A DNA stretch of 64,000 nucleotides. Origin: Haladaptatus paucihalophilus DX253. GTDB lineage: Archaea; Halobacteriota; Halobacteria; Halobacteriales; Haladaptataceae. Within the stretch, counting starts at the first letter, position 1. Each line of letters begins with the position of its first letter. Location: assembly GCF_000376445.1 (NCBI RefSeq), contig NZ_AQXI01000001.1, positions 2,629,734 through 2,693,733 on the forward strand, read 5' to 3'. The translations under genes and the position numbers were made by a program. Positions 26,290-34,850 of the stretch are shown in pieces. The notes below the pieces were generated by a model that was given only the letters and a program-made list of their open reading frames with translations, had not been told where the DNA came from and did not search any database.

Positions 26290-26766
26290 ATGGGCGACCT
26301 CTCCATTCGAACGTCTTCGCTCACGCACGGCGAAGAGATACCCGAGAAGTTCACCAAGGAGGGTGCGGACGTCTCCCCGGAACTGACAATCGGTGGCGCG
26401 CCGGACGACGCGGCGTCGCTCGCCGTCATCGTCGACGACCCGGACGCGCCGAACGCGACGTTCACCCACTGGACGATGTGGAACCTGCCGCCGGATACCG
26501 TCGAAATCCCGGAGGGCGTGCCGACGACGGAGACGGTAACGACCCTCGGCGACGCGTCGCAAGGCCAGAACGATTTCGGCGACGTGGGCTACGGCGGTCC
26601 ACGCCCGCCGAAGGGCCACGGCCCTCACGAGTATCGATTTCGACTGCTCGCCGTCGATACGACGTTGGACCTGCCGCCGGGTGCTCCGCGACGGGAGTTG
26701 GACACGTCGCTCGCGGGGCACGTGCTGGCCGAGGACCGATTCACGGGCGTTTTCGAGCGATCGTAG
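26290..26766 (+). CDS. YbhB/YbcL family Raf kinase inhibitor-like (PEBP) protein
   Basis: 158 aa from ATG 26290. PEBP signature: LAVIVDDPDAPNATFTHWTMWNLP around residue 40 (DPDAP, HW), GYGGPRPPKGHGPHEYRFRLLAVD and a C-terminal VLAEDRFTGVFER. These small proteins bind an anionic ligand in a pocket formed by the D, H and GPH residues. The function in prokaryotes is unclear. It is monocistronic, with lplA-like gene following 103 nt later. Confidence 0.9.
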   Translation: MGDLSIRTSSLTHGEEIPEKFTKEGADVSPELTIGGAPDDAASLAVIVDDPDAPNATFTHWTMWNLPPDTVEIPEGVPTTETVTTLGDASQGQNDFGDVGYGGPRPPKGHGPHEYRFRLLAVDTTLDLPPGAPRRELDTSLAGHVLAEDRFTGVFERS

Positions 26767-26869
26767 ACGCTTCGGTCCAGAATTTCGGGGTGACCGCGCG
26801 CTCTCTTGTGGACGTTTCGCCGGTCCGTCGTCCGTAACCGATTTCGTCCCACCATGCGAATGACGTAGC

Positions 26870-27679
26870 ATGACGCTGGCGGACAGGGACTGGCGGCTCG
26901 TGCGAGAAGAATCGTGGGACGGCCCGCTGAACATGGCGCTCGACGAAATCGCCGCGGAAACGGCCGCGAACGGCGGGCCGCGAACTCTCCGCGTGTATCG
27001 CTGGGACCCGAGCACGCTGTCGCTCGGCTACCGACAGGACCCGGAGACGGTCGATTGGGAGTTCTGCGAGGACGAAGGAATCACCGTCACGCGGCGGCCG
27101 ACCGGCGGCGGCGGCATTTATCACGACAACTACGGCGACATCTCCTACTCCATCATCGCCCCCGCCGACGAACTGCCGGGCGACCTGATGGAGACGTACG
27201 AACTGCTCTGTGAGCCGATTTTTGACGCGTTCCAGCGAATGGGCGTCGACGCGGGGTTCACCGAGGAGAAACTCCCCGTCATCCACGAACCGGCGTGCTA
27301 CCTCCGGGAACTCCACCCCGCACACGACGTGGTGGCGAACGGGCGCAAAATTAGCGGCAACGCGCAGTATCGCCGGAAGGATGCCGTCATCCAACACGGT
27401 TCGCTGAAGTTCGCACTCGACGCGACACGCCACCTCTCGACGTTTGCGAATCCCGAGACGACGGCGGCGCAGTTCCACGAACGCGTGACCACCATCAACG
27501 AGGAAGCCAGCATCGACCGCGACGACGCCGTGACCGCCGTCGAGGAGGCGCTTCACGACTGGGGAGACGCGACAGAAGGGTCGTGGACGGACGACGAACT
27601 GTCCCGAGCACGCGAGCACGCGGACGCGAAGTTCGGAAGCGAGGCGTGGACGAAGCACCGCGACGACCCGACCGCGTGA
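26870..27679 (+). CDS. Lipoate--protein ligase A family (BPL/LplA fold)
   Basis: 269 aa. LNMALDEIAAETAANGGPRTLRVYRW, LSLGYRQDPETVD, RRPTGGGGIYHDNYGDISYS (lipoyl-AMP binding), and VVANGRKISGNAQYRRKDAVIQHGS (catalytic K of LplA lies in the GxKI segment, here GRKISG). This enzyme attaches lipoate or octanoate to carrier lysines of 2-oxoacid dehydrogenase or glycine cleavage H protein. Haloarchaea have such complexes. The C-terminal accessory domain continues to the end (ALHDWGDATEG...). Confidence 0.88.
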   Translation: MTLADRDWRLVREESWDGPLNMALDEIAAETAANGGPRTLRVYRWDPSTLSLGYRQDPETVDWEFCEDEGITVTRRPTGGGGIYHDNYGDISYSIIAPADELPGDLMETYELLCEPIFDAFQRMGVDAGFTEEKLPVIHEPACYLRELHPAHDVVANGRKISGNAQYRRKDAVIQHGSLKFALDATRHLSTFANPETTAAQFHERVTTINEEASIDRDDAVTAVEEALHDWGDATEGSWTDDELSRAREHADAKFGSEAWTKHRDDPTA

Positions 27680-27693
27680 ATCGAATTCTCTTC

Positions 27694-27771
27694 CTATTCC
27701 GTAAACCGTCCCGTCTCCGCTCCGCAGACGGCGCATTCGGCGACGATGGCGAGACGGCGTATCGGTGTCAC
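27694..27771 (-). CDS. 25-aa CxxC mini-ORF overlapping redoxin remnant stop
   Basis: Starts with GTG at 27771 that overlaps the TGA of the redoxin-like frame (GTGA), and reads VTPIRRLAIVAECAVCGAET followed by GRFTE and TAG. The CAVC pair and the exact stop/start overlap look like a coupled small gene. It could also be the far end of a decayed gene. Low confidence. Confidence 0.3.
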   Translation of the reverse strand: MTPIRRLAIVAECAVCGAETGRFTE

Positions 27772-27960
27772 TCCACCCCGAACGTCTCCGGTTCGGTGCC
27801 GAACGCCTCCAGAACAGCGTCGTGAACCTCCGCGAGCGGGGGTCGTCTCATCGTCGGGTCGATGGGGTGGTCGCTGACCCAGACGTACCGGACGACGCCC
27901 GACCGGTCGATGAGAAAACACGACCGTCTGGCACGGCGGACCATCTCGAAGACGCTGACG
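27768..27960 (-). pseudogene. Truncated redoxin/thioredoxin-like remnant
   Basis: About 60 residues of the C-terminal half of an AhpC/TSA-like redoxin are readable: SCFLIDRSGVVRYVWVSDHP (the usual FLIDRxGxVRYxWVS strand), and a final helix AEVHDAVLEAFG. The N-terminal half with the peroxidatic Cys is absent, and upstream sequence is taken by the nfo promoter and gene in the other direction. The limits are approximate. It overlaps a 25-aa CxxC ORF by 4 nt at its stop. Confidence 0.55.
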
Positions 27961-28006
27961 CCGACGCTTCGAAGTACATTTGACCACCGAACGGAAGGCT
28001 GTGAGT

Positions 28007-28882
28007 ATGCGAGTCGGCGCACACGTTTCCATGTCCAGTTCGAAGGTCACGAGCGACGAGACGAAACCACCCCACGGCAACATCGCGAACGCGGTCTGCC
28101 GACAGGTCGCCTTCGGCGGCAACTGCGGGCAGATTTTCACCACGTCCCCGCAGGTCTGGCAGGACCCGGACCTCAGCGACGAGGAGGTCGAACTGTTCGT
28201 GAACGAAACCGACGAGAAACTCGACGGCCCGTGGGTCATCCACTCGTCGTACCTCGTCAACCTCTGCACGCCGAAGGACGACCTCCGCGCGAAATCCATC
28301 GCCAGCATGCAGACCGAAGTGGACGCCGCGGACGAACTCGGCATCGAATACGTCAACGTCCACCTCGGCGCTCACACTGGCGCGGGCGTCGAAGGCGGCC
28401 TGGACAACGCCGCCAGCGCGCTGGACGAACTGGATATCCCGGACGGCGTCACCGTCCTCATCGAGAGCGACGCCGGGAGCGGGACCAAACTCGGCGGCGA
28501 CTTCGAACACCTCGCCACCGTCCTCGACGAGTCCGAGCAGGACCTCGACGTGTGCATCGACACCGCCCACGCCTTCGCCGCGGGCTACGACCTCTCCACC
28601 GAGGAGGGCGTCGAGGAGACCATCGAGGAATTCGACGAGGTGGTCGGTCTGGAGCACCTCAAGTGCATCCACCTCAACGACTCGAAACACGAGTGTGGCA
28701 CGAACAAGGACGAACACGCCCTCATCGGCGAGGGCTACATCGGTGAGGAGGGCATGTCCGCCATCATCAACCACCCCGAACTCGAAGACGTGCCGCTCGT
28801 CCTCGAAACGCCGACCGAGGACGGCAAGGGCTTCGCGTGGAACATCGCCCGCGTGAAGGAACTGCGCGAGAACGGCGAATAA
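28007..28882 (+). CDS. nfo: Endonuclease IV (AP endonuclease)
   Basis: 291 aa from ATG 28007. TIM-barrel Xylose-isomerase-like nuclease with the Zn-cluster motifs: [12 protein letters not shown] at start, [59 protein letters not shown] and [20 protein letters not shown] with E in [10 protein letters not shown]. It cleaves DNA 5' to AP sites in base excision repair. Its promoter region overlaps the redoxin remnant on the other strand. Confidence 0.95.
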   Translation: MRVGAHVSMSSSKVTSDETKPPHGNIANAVCRQVAFGGNCGQIFTTSPQVWQDPDLSDEEVELFVNETDEKLDGPWVIHSSYLVNLCTPKDDLRAKSIASMQTEVDAADELGIEYVNVHLGAHTGAGVEGGLDNAASALDELDIPDGVTVLIESDAGSGTKLGGDFEHLATVLDESEQDLDVCIDTAHAFAAGYDLSTEEGVEETIEEFDEVVGLEHLKCIHLNDSKHECGTNKDEHALIGEGYIGEEGMSAIINHPELEDVPLVLETPTEDGKGFAWNIARVKELRENGE

Positions 28883-29297
28883 CGTCGGAACGAGCATCTC
28901 TTTTCGAGAGCGTCGAGGACCATGCGGCGATTCCGAGCGCTCCGAATTTTCTCCGTGGCGAACGCTCGGTCGGTCAACCGAACGGTTGTGCCAGCGCGTT
29001 TCGCGCGAGGCGGGAGACGCGAACGGCGAGCGCATTCCCGTGCTGGCGGGGAGGTGTGGGGACACCGGCGGTGCGGGTACGGATGCGGATGCAGATGGGG
29101 ATGCAGATGCGGATGCGGATGCAGGTACGGATGCGGATGCGGTATGGACGTCGCCAGTATCAGCTCGAAACACGGGTGAGGGACTGGACGGGAATGGGCA
29201 GGACGAGAACGAGGAAGCGAACGCTCCGAAACCACGTTCGTGATTTCCACCGCGGATAACTCAGGTTTTTTGTCGAATCGGCGAGTAGGTGTATGCC
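28883..29297. other. Intergenic region with hexanucleotide repeat tract
   Basis: No gene family is recognisable here. The short frames on both strands overlap one another. The notable content is a 72-bp hexamer array (separate entry). A T-run (GGTTTTTTG near 29263) follows. A plus-strand frame through the array encodes an Asp/Ala repeat peptide, but it has no clear start signal and is not called. Confidence 0.4.
29071..29142. repeat. ATGCGG hexanucleotide tandem array, 12 units
   Basis: Twelve hexamers of the form ATGCGG with single changes (ATGCAG, GTACGG, ATGGGG, GTGCGG) run without gap. In one plus frame they encode alternating Asp-Ala; in the reverse frames His-Pro. Variable copy number is likely. 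Could be phase-variable or neutral. Confidence 0.85.
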
Positions 29298-29483
29298 ATG
29301 CGTTCCCAATCCCCCGCCCTCCGACTCGTCGGAATCCTCGCCTGTATCGTCGGTGTCGTCGGCTACGTCGCCTTCGACTGGCGGTTCGAGTCCACAGGTA
29401 GTCCGGTCGTGACCGTGCTCGCACTGGCGTGCGTGGTCGTCGCGGTCGCGGCGACGATTTGGCGGAGCGTCGGCAGTTCGTGA
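29298..29483 (+). CDS. Small two-helix membrane protein, unknown
   Basis: 61 aa from ATG 29298 (GTG 29289 alternative). Two hydrophobic segments: ALRLVGILACIVGVVGYVAF and TVLALACVVVAVAATIWRS, linked by a short polar loop. No family recognised. It converges with azlD 26 nt away. Confidence 0.5.
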   Translation: MRSQSPALRLVGILACIVGVVGYVAFDWRFESTGSPVVTVLALACVVVAVAATIWRSVGSS

Positions 29484-29508
29484 ACCGCCGTCAACGGTTT
29501 TTCCGGGA

Positions 29509-29859
29509 CTACAGCAGGTAACTCAACAGCCACAGCGCGCCCATCCCGGCGACGATGGTCGCCAAGATGTTCTCGGTTTTCCACGCGACGACGACGGCGA
29601 ACGCGCCCGCGAACAACCGAAGGTTGTCCGGCGAGAGCGCGAGGCTCCCGTCGGCGTAGACGAACTGGGGGACGACAAGCGCGGAGAGGACGGCGGCCGG
29701 GACGAAGCGGAGCGCGCGCTCGACGCCCTCGGGTATCTCGTCTAATCGGCCGAACAGGGCGATGAACGAGACGCGAATCGCGTAGGTGCCGACGCCCGCG
29801 GCGAGGATGACGAGCCAGAGGGTGTTCGAGCCGAAGTCGGTGGTCGGTGCGGGGGACAT
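29509..29859 (-). CDS. azlD: AzlD family branched-chain amino acid transport subunit
   Basis: 116 aa, four hydrophobic segments; WLVILAAGVGTYAIRVSFIAL and LRFVPAAVLSALVVPQFVY are characteristic of AzlD, the small partner of AzlC. The start follows directly on the azlC stop. Together they form a branched-chain amino acid (or azaleucine) exporter. Confidence 0.88.
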   Translation of the reverse strand: MSPAPTTDFGSNTLWLVILAAGVGTYAIRVSFIALFGRLDEIPEGVERALRFVPAAVLSALVVPQFVYADGSLALSPDNLRLFAGAFAVVVAWKTENILATIVAGMGALWLLSYLL

Positions 29860-30537
29860 TCAGAACACCTCCTCCGCGGCGAGTCCGGCTCCGATACCGA
29901 CGATTGCCGCCGCGACGAGGCCGAGGTCGAACGGGAGGCCGTTGGCCGCGACCGCCGCCGCACCGCCAACGATGGCGGCGGCCAGCGTCGCGCGGTCCGT
30001 GACGGTCGGGACCAACACGGCGAGGAAGACCAGCGGGACGGCGAATTCGAGGTGCCAGCCTTCGGGAACGCCCCCGCCGAGGAGGATGCCGACGACGGTA
30101 GCCGTCTGCCACGCGACCCAGAGCGGCACCGCGACGCCGAGGTAGTACCATCGCCTGCTGGTGGTCTCATCGTTTCTGAACTTCAGCAGGGAGACGGCGT
30201 AGGCCTGATCGGTCAACAGGTACGGGAGTGCCGCCTTCCACCGCGCCGACTCGCGCTCGAAGTACGGTGCGATGGAGGCGCTGTACATCATCATCCGGAG
30301 GTTGACGACGAGCATGGTCAGGATGACGACGGCGATGGGTGCGTTTCGGCCGATGAGTTCGATAGCGGCGAGTTGCGACGCCCCGGCGAAGACGATAACC
30401 GACATCGCGAAGGCGTGTATCGCCGGAATGCCGACGTCCACCGCGGCGACACCGGTGACCATCCCGAACGGAACGACGCCGAGCGTAATCGGCAACGCGA
30501 CGCGGACGCCCGCGAGAAAATCGGCACGTGATGACAC
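29860..30537 (-). CDS. azlC: AzlC family branched-chain amino acid transporter
   Basis: 225 aa from GTG 30537. FLAGVRVALPITLGVVPFGMVTGVAA is the AzlC N-terminus; SVIVFAGASQLAAIELIG and NLRMMMYSASIAPYFE are further typical helices. It is the large subunit of an AzlCD type exporter; azlD starts right after its stop. Exports branched-chain amino acids in bacteria; the archaeal role is inferred. Confidence 0.88.
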   Translation of the reverse strand: MSSRADFLAGVRVALPITLGVVPFGMVTGVAAVDVGIPAIHAFAMSVIVFAGASQLAAIELIGRNAPIAVVILTMLVVNLRMMMYSASIAPYFERESARWKAALPYLLTDQAYAVSLLKFRNDETTSRRWYYLGVAVPLWVAWQTATVVGILLGGGVPEGWHLEFAVPLVFLAVLVPTVTDRATLAAAIVGGAAAVAANGLPFDLGLVAAAIVGIGAGLAAEEVF

Positions 30538-30667
30538 TGCCTACTCGTAGACGCTCAGGCTGGTATCAACGTTGGTATCCCGGTCAGTTACGTTCGCCGA
30601 CCGACCTGTCGCGCGACGAACCACCCCGCTTTTGACGCCGCCCATCAAAAACCGACTGACCATACCC

Positions 30668-31459
30668 ATGCGCGAGTTCTCCGCCGATTACCTCCGGCGA
30701 ACACGGGACGGAATGTGGGATTCCCGCGACGCGCTCGCCGACCTCGACCTCGATTCCCGGCGACGCGTGCTCGATGTCGGCTGTGGCACCGGCGAGCTGG
30801 CCCGCGTCCTCGCGGACGAAACACCGGGCGAGGTCGTCGGGACGGACGCCGACCCGCGACTCCTCTCGGTCGCCGCTGAGTTCGTCCCCTGTGTCGCTGG
30901 CGACGCCCACCGCCTGCCGTTTCCCGACGACACCTTCGACCTCGTTGTCTGTCAGGCGCTGCTCATCAACCTCCCGGATCCGATTCGGGCGGTGCGGGAG
31001 TTCGCCCGCGTCTCCTCGGACCTCGTGGCCGCGGTCGAACCCGACAACTCCGCCGTGTCGGTCGAATCGACGGTTCCGGAGGAGCGAACCCTCTCCCGGA
31101 AGGCGCGCGATGCCTACGTCGAGGGGACGACCACCGACATTACGCTCGGCGGGGACGGCACGCGCGAGGTCTTTCGCACTGCCGGACTCGACGAAATCAC
31201 CACCCGAGCGCACCACCACGCGAAGACGGTCGAACCGCCGTATTCGACCCGCGACGTCGAGGCCGCGAAACGGAAGGCGACGGCGGGCGCGCTGGCCGAC
31301 AAACGCGACACGCTGGTCGGACCGCTGTCGCCCGACGAGTACGAGGACCTCCGAGCGGGATGGCGGAAGATGGGCCACGCCGTCGTCGATCAGATGCAGG
31401 CCGACGACTACCGACGTGCGGAAGTCGTTCCGTTCTACGTCACCTCCGGTCGGGTCTAA
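30668..31459 (+). CDS. Class I SAM-dependent methyltransferase
   Basis: 263 aa from ATG 30668. Motif I VLDVGCGTGELARVL (residues ~34-48), acidic motif GTDADPRLL, post-motif GDAHRLPFPDDTFDLVVCQALL and motif with LINLPDPIRAVREFARV. Similar to UbiE/COQ5-type methyltransferases, but the substrate is not known. It lies 39 nt upstream of the M29 peptidase on the same strand. Confidence 0.85.
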   Translation: MREFSADYLRRTRDGMWDSRDALADLDLDSRRRVLDVGCGTGELARVLADETPGEVVGTDADPRLLSVAAEFVPCVAGDAHRLPFPDDTFDLVVCQALLINLPDPIRAVREFARVSSDLVAAVEPDNSAVSVESTVPEERTLSRKARDAYVEGTTTDITLGGDGTREVFRTAGLDEITTRAHHHAKTVEPPYSTRDVEAAKRKATAGALADKRDTLVGPLSPDEYEDLRAGWRKMGHAVVDQMQADDYRRAEVVPFYVTSGRV

Positions 31460-31498
31460 ACTGAAACCATTTTCACGGTAACGCCTCTCTTTTCCGAC

Positions 31499-32590
31499 AT
31501 GGACCCACGAGTTCGAGACCACGCGGAAGTCATCGCTGACCACTCCGTGAGCATCGAAAAAGGCGACAGAGTGGAGATTTTGGCACCGACCGTCGCCGAG
31601 GACCTCGCCGTCGCGCTTTACGAGAAAATCGGAGAGTGCGGCGCGAAACCGTCGCTCTCGATGCGAAGCCCGCGGGCGAAACGGGCGTTCCTTCGAAGCT
31701 GTGACGCGGACGATATCGACCTCCCCGACCACTCCCTGGCGGCGCTGGAGGAAACCGACGTCGTGATCATCATCAAAGGCTCCGAGAACACGGCGGAGAC
31801 GAGCGACGTTCCGACCGAGAAGGTCGCCGCCCAAGCGCGTGCACACGCCCCGATTCAGCAGGAACGGATGGGGAAACGGTGGGTCGGTACACAGTTCCCC
31901 GCGTCGGGCGACGCCCAGTTGGCCGAGATGAGCACGGAAGCCTACGAGGAGTTCGTCTACGGCGCGGTGAACAAAGACTGGGACCAGCAACGAAAACACC
32001 AGCAGCAGATGGTCGAAATCCTCGACTCGGCCGACGAGGTGCGCATCGTCTCCGGCGACACCACCGACCTCACGATGTCCGTGTCGGGAATGAAGACCGT
32101 CAACGATTACGGCGAGAAGAATCTCCCCGGCGGGGAAGTGTTCACCGCGCCCGTCCCCGATTCGGTCGAGGGCGAAGTGCTCTTCGACAAACCACTCGTC
32201 CGGCAGGGTAGCATCGTGGAGAACGTCTGGCTCGAATTCGAGGACGGCGAGGTCGTCGATTTCAGCGCCGAGAAGAACGAGGAGGTCCTCGCTGGCGTGC
32301 TCGACACCGACGAGGGCGCACGGCGACTCGGCGAACTCGGCATCGGCATGAACCGCGACATCGACCGCTTCACCTACAACATGCTCTTCGACGAGAAGAT
32401 GGGCGATACGATTCACCTCGCCGTCGGCAAGGCCATCGAGCAGACCGTCCCCGAGGGCCAACCGCTCAACGAGAGCGCCACGCACATCGATATGATCGTC
32501 GATATGAGCGAGGACTCGTTCATCGAGGTGGACGGAGAAATCGTCCAGCGCAACGGGACCTTCAGATTCGAAGACGGCTTCGAGGGATAG
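31499..32590 (+). CDS. M29 family aminopeptidase
   Basis: 363 aa. Zinc ligands and motif of the thermophilic aminopeptidase family: LPGGEVFTAPVPDSVEGEV (metal-binding E), EKNEEVL, DEKMGDTIHLAVGKA (E/H) and THIDMIVDMS (H,D). The fold is complete. It releases N-terminal residues from peptides. The end of the gene (final ~35 bases plus flank) is repeated as a perfect 51-bp copy 135 bp downstream. Possibly co-transcribed with the methyltransferase. Confidence 0.9.
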   Translation: MDPRVRDHAEVIADHSVSIEKGDRVEILAPTVAEDLAVALYEKIGECGAKPSLSMRSPRAKRAFLRSCDADDIDLPDHSLAALEETDVVIIIKGSENTAETSDVPTEKVAAQARAHAPIQQERMGKRWVGTQFPASGDAQLAEMSTEAYEEFVYGAVNKDWDQQRKHQQQMVEILDSADEVRIVSGDTTDLTMSVSGMKTVNDYGEKNLPGGEVFTAPVPDSVEGEVLFDKPLVRQGSIVENVWLEFEDGEVVDFSAEKNEEVLAGVLDTDEGARRLGELGIGMNRDIDRFTYNMLFDEKMGDTIHLAVGKAIEQTVPEGQPLNESATHIDMIVDMSEDSFIEVDGEIVQRNGTFRFEDGFEG

Positions 32591-32606
32591 GTCCGCGAGG
32601 GAGCAC
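32556..32606 (+). repeat. 51-bp direct repeat, copy 1 (end of M29 gene)
   Basis: Starts GGACCTTCAGATTCGAAGAC and ends GAGGGAGCAC; identical to 32691-32741. It covers the last 35 coding bases of the M29 gene including the stop. Confidence 0.95.
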
Positions 32607-32690
32607 CGTGACCGAGCGGGAGTTTTTAGTCCAGGTTTTTGCGAGGAGTGGTCGGCGAAGCCGACCCGACGACGTAAAAACGTGGAATGC

Positions 32691-32741
32691 GGACCTTCAG
32701 ATTCGAAGACGGCTTCGAGGGATAGGTCCGCGAGGGAGCAC
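32691..32741 (+). repeat. 51-bp direct repeat, copy 2
   Basis: Perfect copy of 32556-32606, start to start 135 bp. The flanks differ after both copies, so it looks like an insertion or partial duplication of the gene tail. Confidence 0.95.
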
Positions 32742-32748
32742 AGCGAGG

Positions 32749-32780
32749 GTTTATATACCGTGCCGGGACCAACCCCGGCA
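32749..32780 (+). promoter_or_regulatory. TATA-like box with downstream dyad
   Basis: GTTTATATACC at 32749-32759 is a good archaeal TATA box. It is followed by TGCCGGGACCAACCCCGGCA (32761-32780), 7-bp arms with a 6-nt loop, just where transcription would start. No gene begins on the plus strand here. The dyad could be an operator or the 5' hairpin of an RNA. On the minus strand the TATA box could drive antisense transcription into the M29 gene end. Confidence 0.3.
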
Positions 32781-32872
32781 TGACCTGATCGTCGGCGCGC
32801 GAGCGGTCGAGGCGGGTGCGTGGCCGTCCCTCGCGCGAAACCGGTTGTGCCACCTGTTCGCCCGTACAGTTG

Positions 32873-33520
32873 CTACACTACGTCGCCGCGAACCGTCGTT
32901 CCCTCCTGTCGCCGACGGTAGGATTCGACGGCCTGTGCCGCTTCTTCCGTCTCCTCTTCGTCCATGCCGAGCATCTCCAGTGCGGCCGGGAGCGTCGGGA
33001 AGGCGAACTCCCCCTCCCGTAGCTTGCGAAACGCTTCGTCGCTCCGTTGCCCATCCACCCAGAGACAGACGCCTCGAGGGTCGAGGATTTGTTCGTAGGC
33101 CTCTCGCGCCATCGCGCCGCGCAAGCGTTGGGTAACGTTGTCCTCGAAACTGGAATTGCAGACTTCGAGGTGAACCGGTTCGTCGTCCGGAAGCAAGTGA
33201 GCCGCGAGACACTTCTCCGGGGCGGTGTAGCCGTTTTCGCTCGCTCGAATCAGTTCGGGATGTTCGTCGGCCCACTCCGCACGAACCGTCTTTCCGATTC
33301 CCTTCACGCCGTGCGATTCGACGAACTCAGTCTCGCGGTCGGCGTCGTCGCCGCGGAGGAGGATGTCCTTGGTCACGTACACGTCGAGTCTGTCGATGGG
33401 GTCGAGTCCGAGGGACACGTCGCCGTACACCCAAATCTCGCGGACGGGAACCGGCATGGTGTCGTTCTCGACCGTTTCGACGATCTCCTCGACGCGTTCG
33501 ATTGCCGCGCTTCGCTCCAT
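32873..33520 (-). CDS. Conserved hypothetical haloarchaeal protein
   Basis: 215 aa. Recognised by look only: acidic, with REIWVYGDVSLGLDPIDRLDVYVTKDIL near the start (nucleotidyltransferase-like GDVS..LD..D pattern) and a long helical C-terminus (ALEMLGMDEEETEEAAQAVE). Proteins of this kind are widespread in haloarchaea (a DUF7095-type family as I recall, unverified). The GD...D..D pattern resembles minimal nucleotidyltransferases, but the typical GS is replaced, so the fold is uncertain. No signal or TM. Confidence 0.6.
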   Translation of the reverse strand: MERSAAIERVEEIVETVENDTMPVPVREIWVYGDVSLGLDPIDRLDVYVTKDILLRGDDADRETEFVESHGVKGIGKTVRAEWADEHPELIRASENGYTAPEKCLAAHLLPDDEPVHLEVCNSSFEDNVTQRLRGAMAREAYEQILDPRGVCLWVDGQRSDEAFRKLREGEFAFPTLPAALEMLGMDEEETEEAAQAVESYRRRQEGTTVRGDVV

Positions 33521-33688
33521 CGGTGCTTGATTCGGGGTTGTCGTGGATAAGTGCGATGGAACGACGAAGGTTCGGTGACGGCCGTTTGGTTTCCGTTTCC
33601 ATCGTTCTCACCTCACATCTCTCTTCTCCATTGTCTCGTTCGCACACCGCCCGACACTCCTTTCGCCGTCGCTGCCGAACCGTCCGAT

Positions 33689-34834
33689 ATGGTCGAAGCG
33701 ATTACTCCGGAGGAATTAGCGGACAAACAGGACGCCGACGAGGAGTTCGTCCTCCTCGATACGCGACCGGAAGAGAGCTTCGAGTCGTGGCACATCCAGG
33801 GGGCCGTGAACTTCCCCTTCGGCCCGGACGAATCGCTTTCGGAGGACGGTGCGTCGGCCGTCGAGTCGATGCTCGACGGAAACGACGAAATCCTCACCGT
33901 CTGTGCGAAAGGGATTTCTTCGGCCCATTTCGTCGACGAACTCGAAAAGCACGGCTTCGAGGACGTGAAGGTCGTCGAAGGCGGCATGGAGGAGTGGAGT
34001 CAGGTGTACGAACACGTCCCGATAGAGACGGACGGTGACGCGGAAATCGTCCAGATACAGCGGCGCGCGAAGGGTTGTCTCGGCTACCTCGTCGGAAGCG
34101 ACGGCGAGGCGGCGGCCATCGACGTGAGCCGCCACATCGACGAGTTCCGCGACGCGGCCGCTGCTCGCGGCTACGACATCACGCACGTCTTCGATACGCA
34201 CATCCACGCCGACCACATCTCTGGTGGCCGACGGCTCGCCGACGAGCTCGGCGTTCCGTACCATCTCGGCGAGCGCGCTCGGAAACGCGGCGTCGAATAC
34301 GAGTACGACGCTCTCGGACGGAACGATGTGGTTCGCGTCGGCGATACGGACATCAAAGCCGTTTACACGCCGGGGCACACCTCCGAAATCACCAGCTATC
34401 TCGTGAACGACGAAGCCGTCCTCACGGGAGATACCCTGTTCGTGGATTCCATCGGACGCACCGAACTGGAGTTCGGCGAGGAGGGGGCCGGAAAAGGGGC
34501 AGAAATGCAGTACGACTCCCTGCACAAAGTGCTGATGAGCGAGCCGGACAGCGTCGTCGTCTTGCCGGGCCACGTCACCGTCACGGAGGACGGACGCTTC
34601 GCACACGGTAGTCCGGGACAGCCGATTCAGGCGACGGTCGGTGACCTACGGCGTGAACTCGACGTACTCCAGTTGCCCGAAGACGAGTTCGTCGCTCGAC
34701 TGACCGAAACCGTCCCGGAGAAGCCGCCGAACTACGAAACCGTCATCGCCATCAATCGCGGACTGGACGAACCCGACGACGAGGGGGAAGCAACCGAACT
34801 CGAATTGGGGCCGAACCGTTGTTCCGCACCGTAG
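33689..34834 (+). CDS. Rhodanese plus MBL-fold persulfide dioxygenase-like protein (ETHE1-like)
   Basis: 381 aa from ATG 33689. Residues 1-~105 form a rhodanese domain with active-site Cys72 (TVCAKGISSA). The remainder is a metallo-beta-lactamase fold with THIHADHISGG (HxHxDH), TPGHTSEI, LTGDTLFVDSIGRTEL and LPGHV, resembling ETHE1/persulfide dioxygenases. Such fusions process persulfide sulfur. In this window a UbaA and an NcsA also sit in sulfur trafficking, but the gene is not in one operon with them. The N-terminal domain order (rhodanese first) is unusual versus the bacterial C-terminal order. Confidence 0.88.
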   Translation: MVEAITPEELADKQDADEEFVLLDTRPEESFESWHIQGAVNFPFGPDESLSEDGASAVESMLDGNDEILTVCAKGISSAHFVDELEKHGFEDVKVVEGGMEEWSQVYEHVPIETDGDAEIVQIQRRAKGCLGYLVGSDGEAAAIDVSRHIDEFRDAAAARGYDITHVFDTHIHADHISGGRRLADELGVPYHLGERARKRGVEYEYDALGRNDVVRVGDTDIKAVYTPGHTSEITSYLVNDEAVLTGDTLFVDSIGRTELEFGEEGAGKGAEMQYDSLHKVLMSEPDSVVVLPGHVTVTEDGRFAHGSPGQPIQATVGDLRRELDVLQLPEDEFVARLTETVPEKPPNYETVIAINRGLDEPDDEGEATELELGPNRCSAP

Positions 34835-34850
34835 CCGAATCGCCCGTCCG

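Noticed and set aside
28986-29243. Asp/Ala-rich 85-aa frame
   Set aside because: It is created by the hexamer array; no start signal, no conserved ends. Kept only as a repeat.
30584-32485. 633-aa open frame on the minus strand
   Set aside because: It is antisense to the methyltransferase and M29 peptidase genes, which have clear motifs. Long antisense frames are expected in GC-rich haloarchaeal DNA, and its translation is low-complexity without family features.
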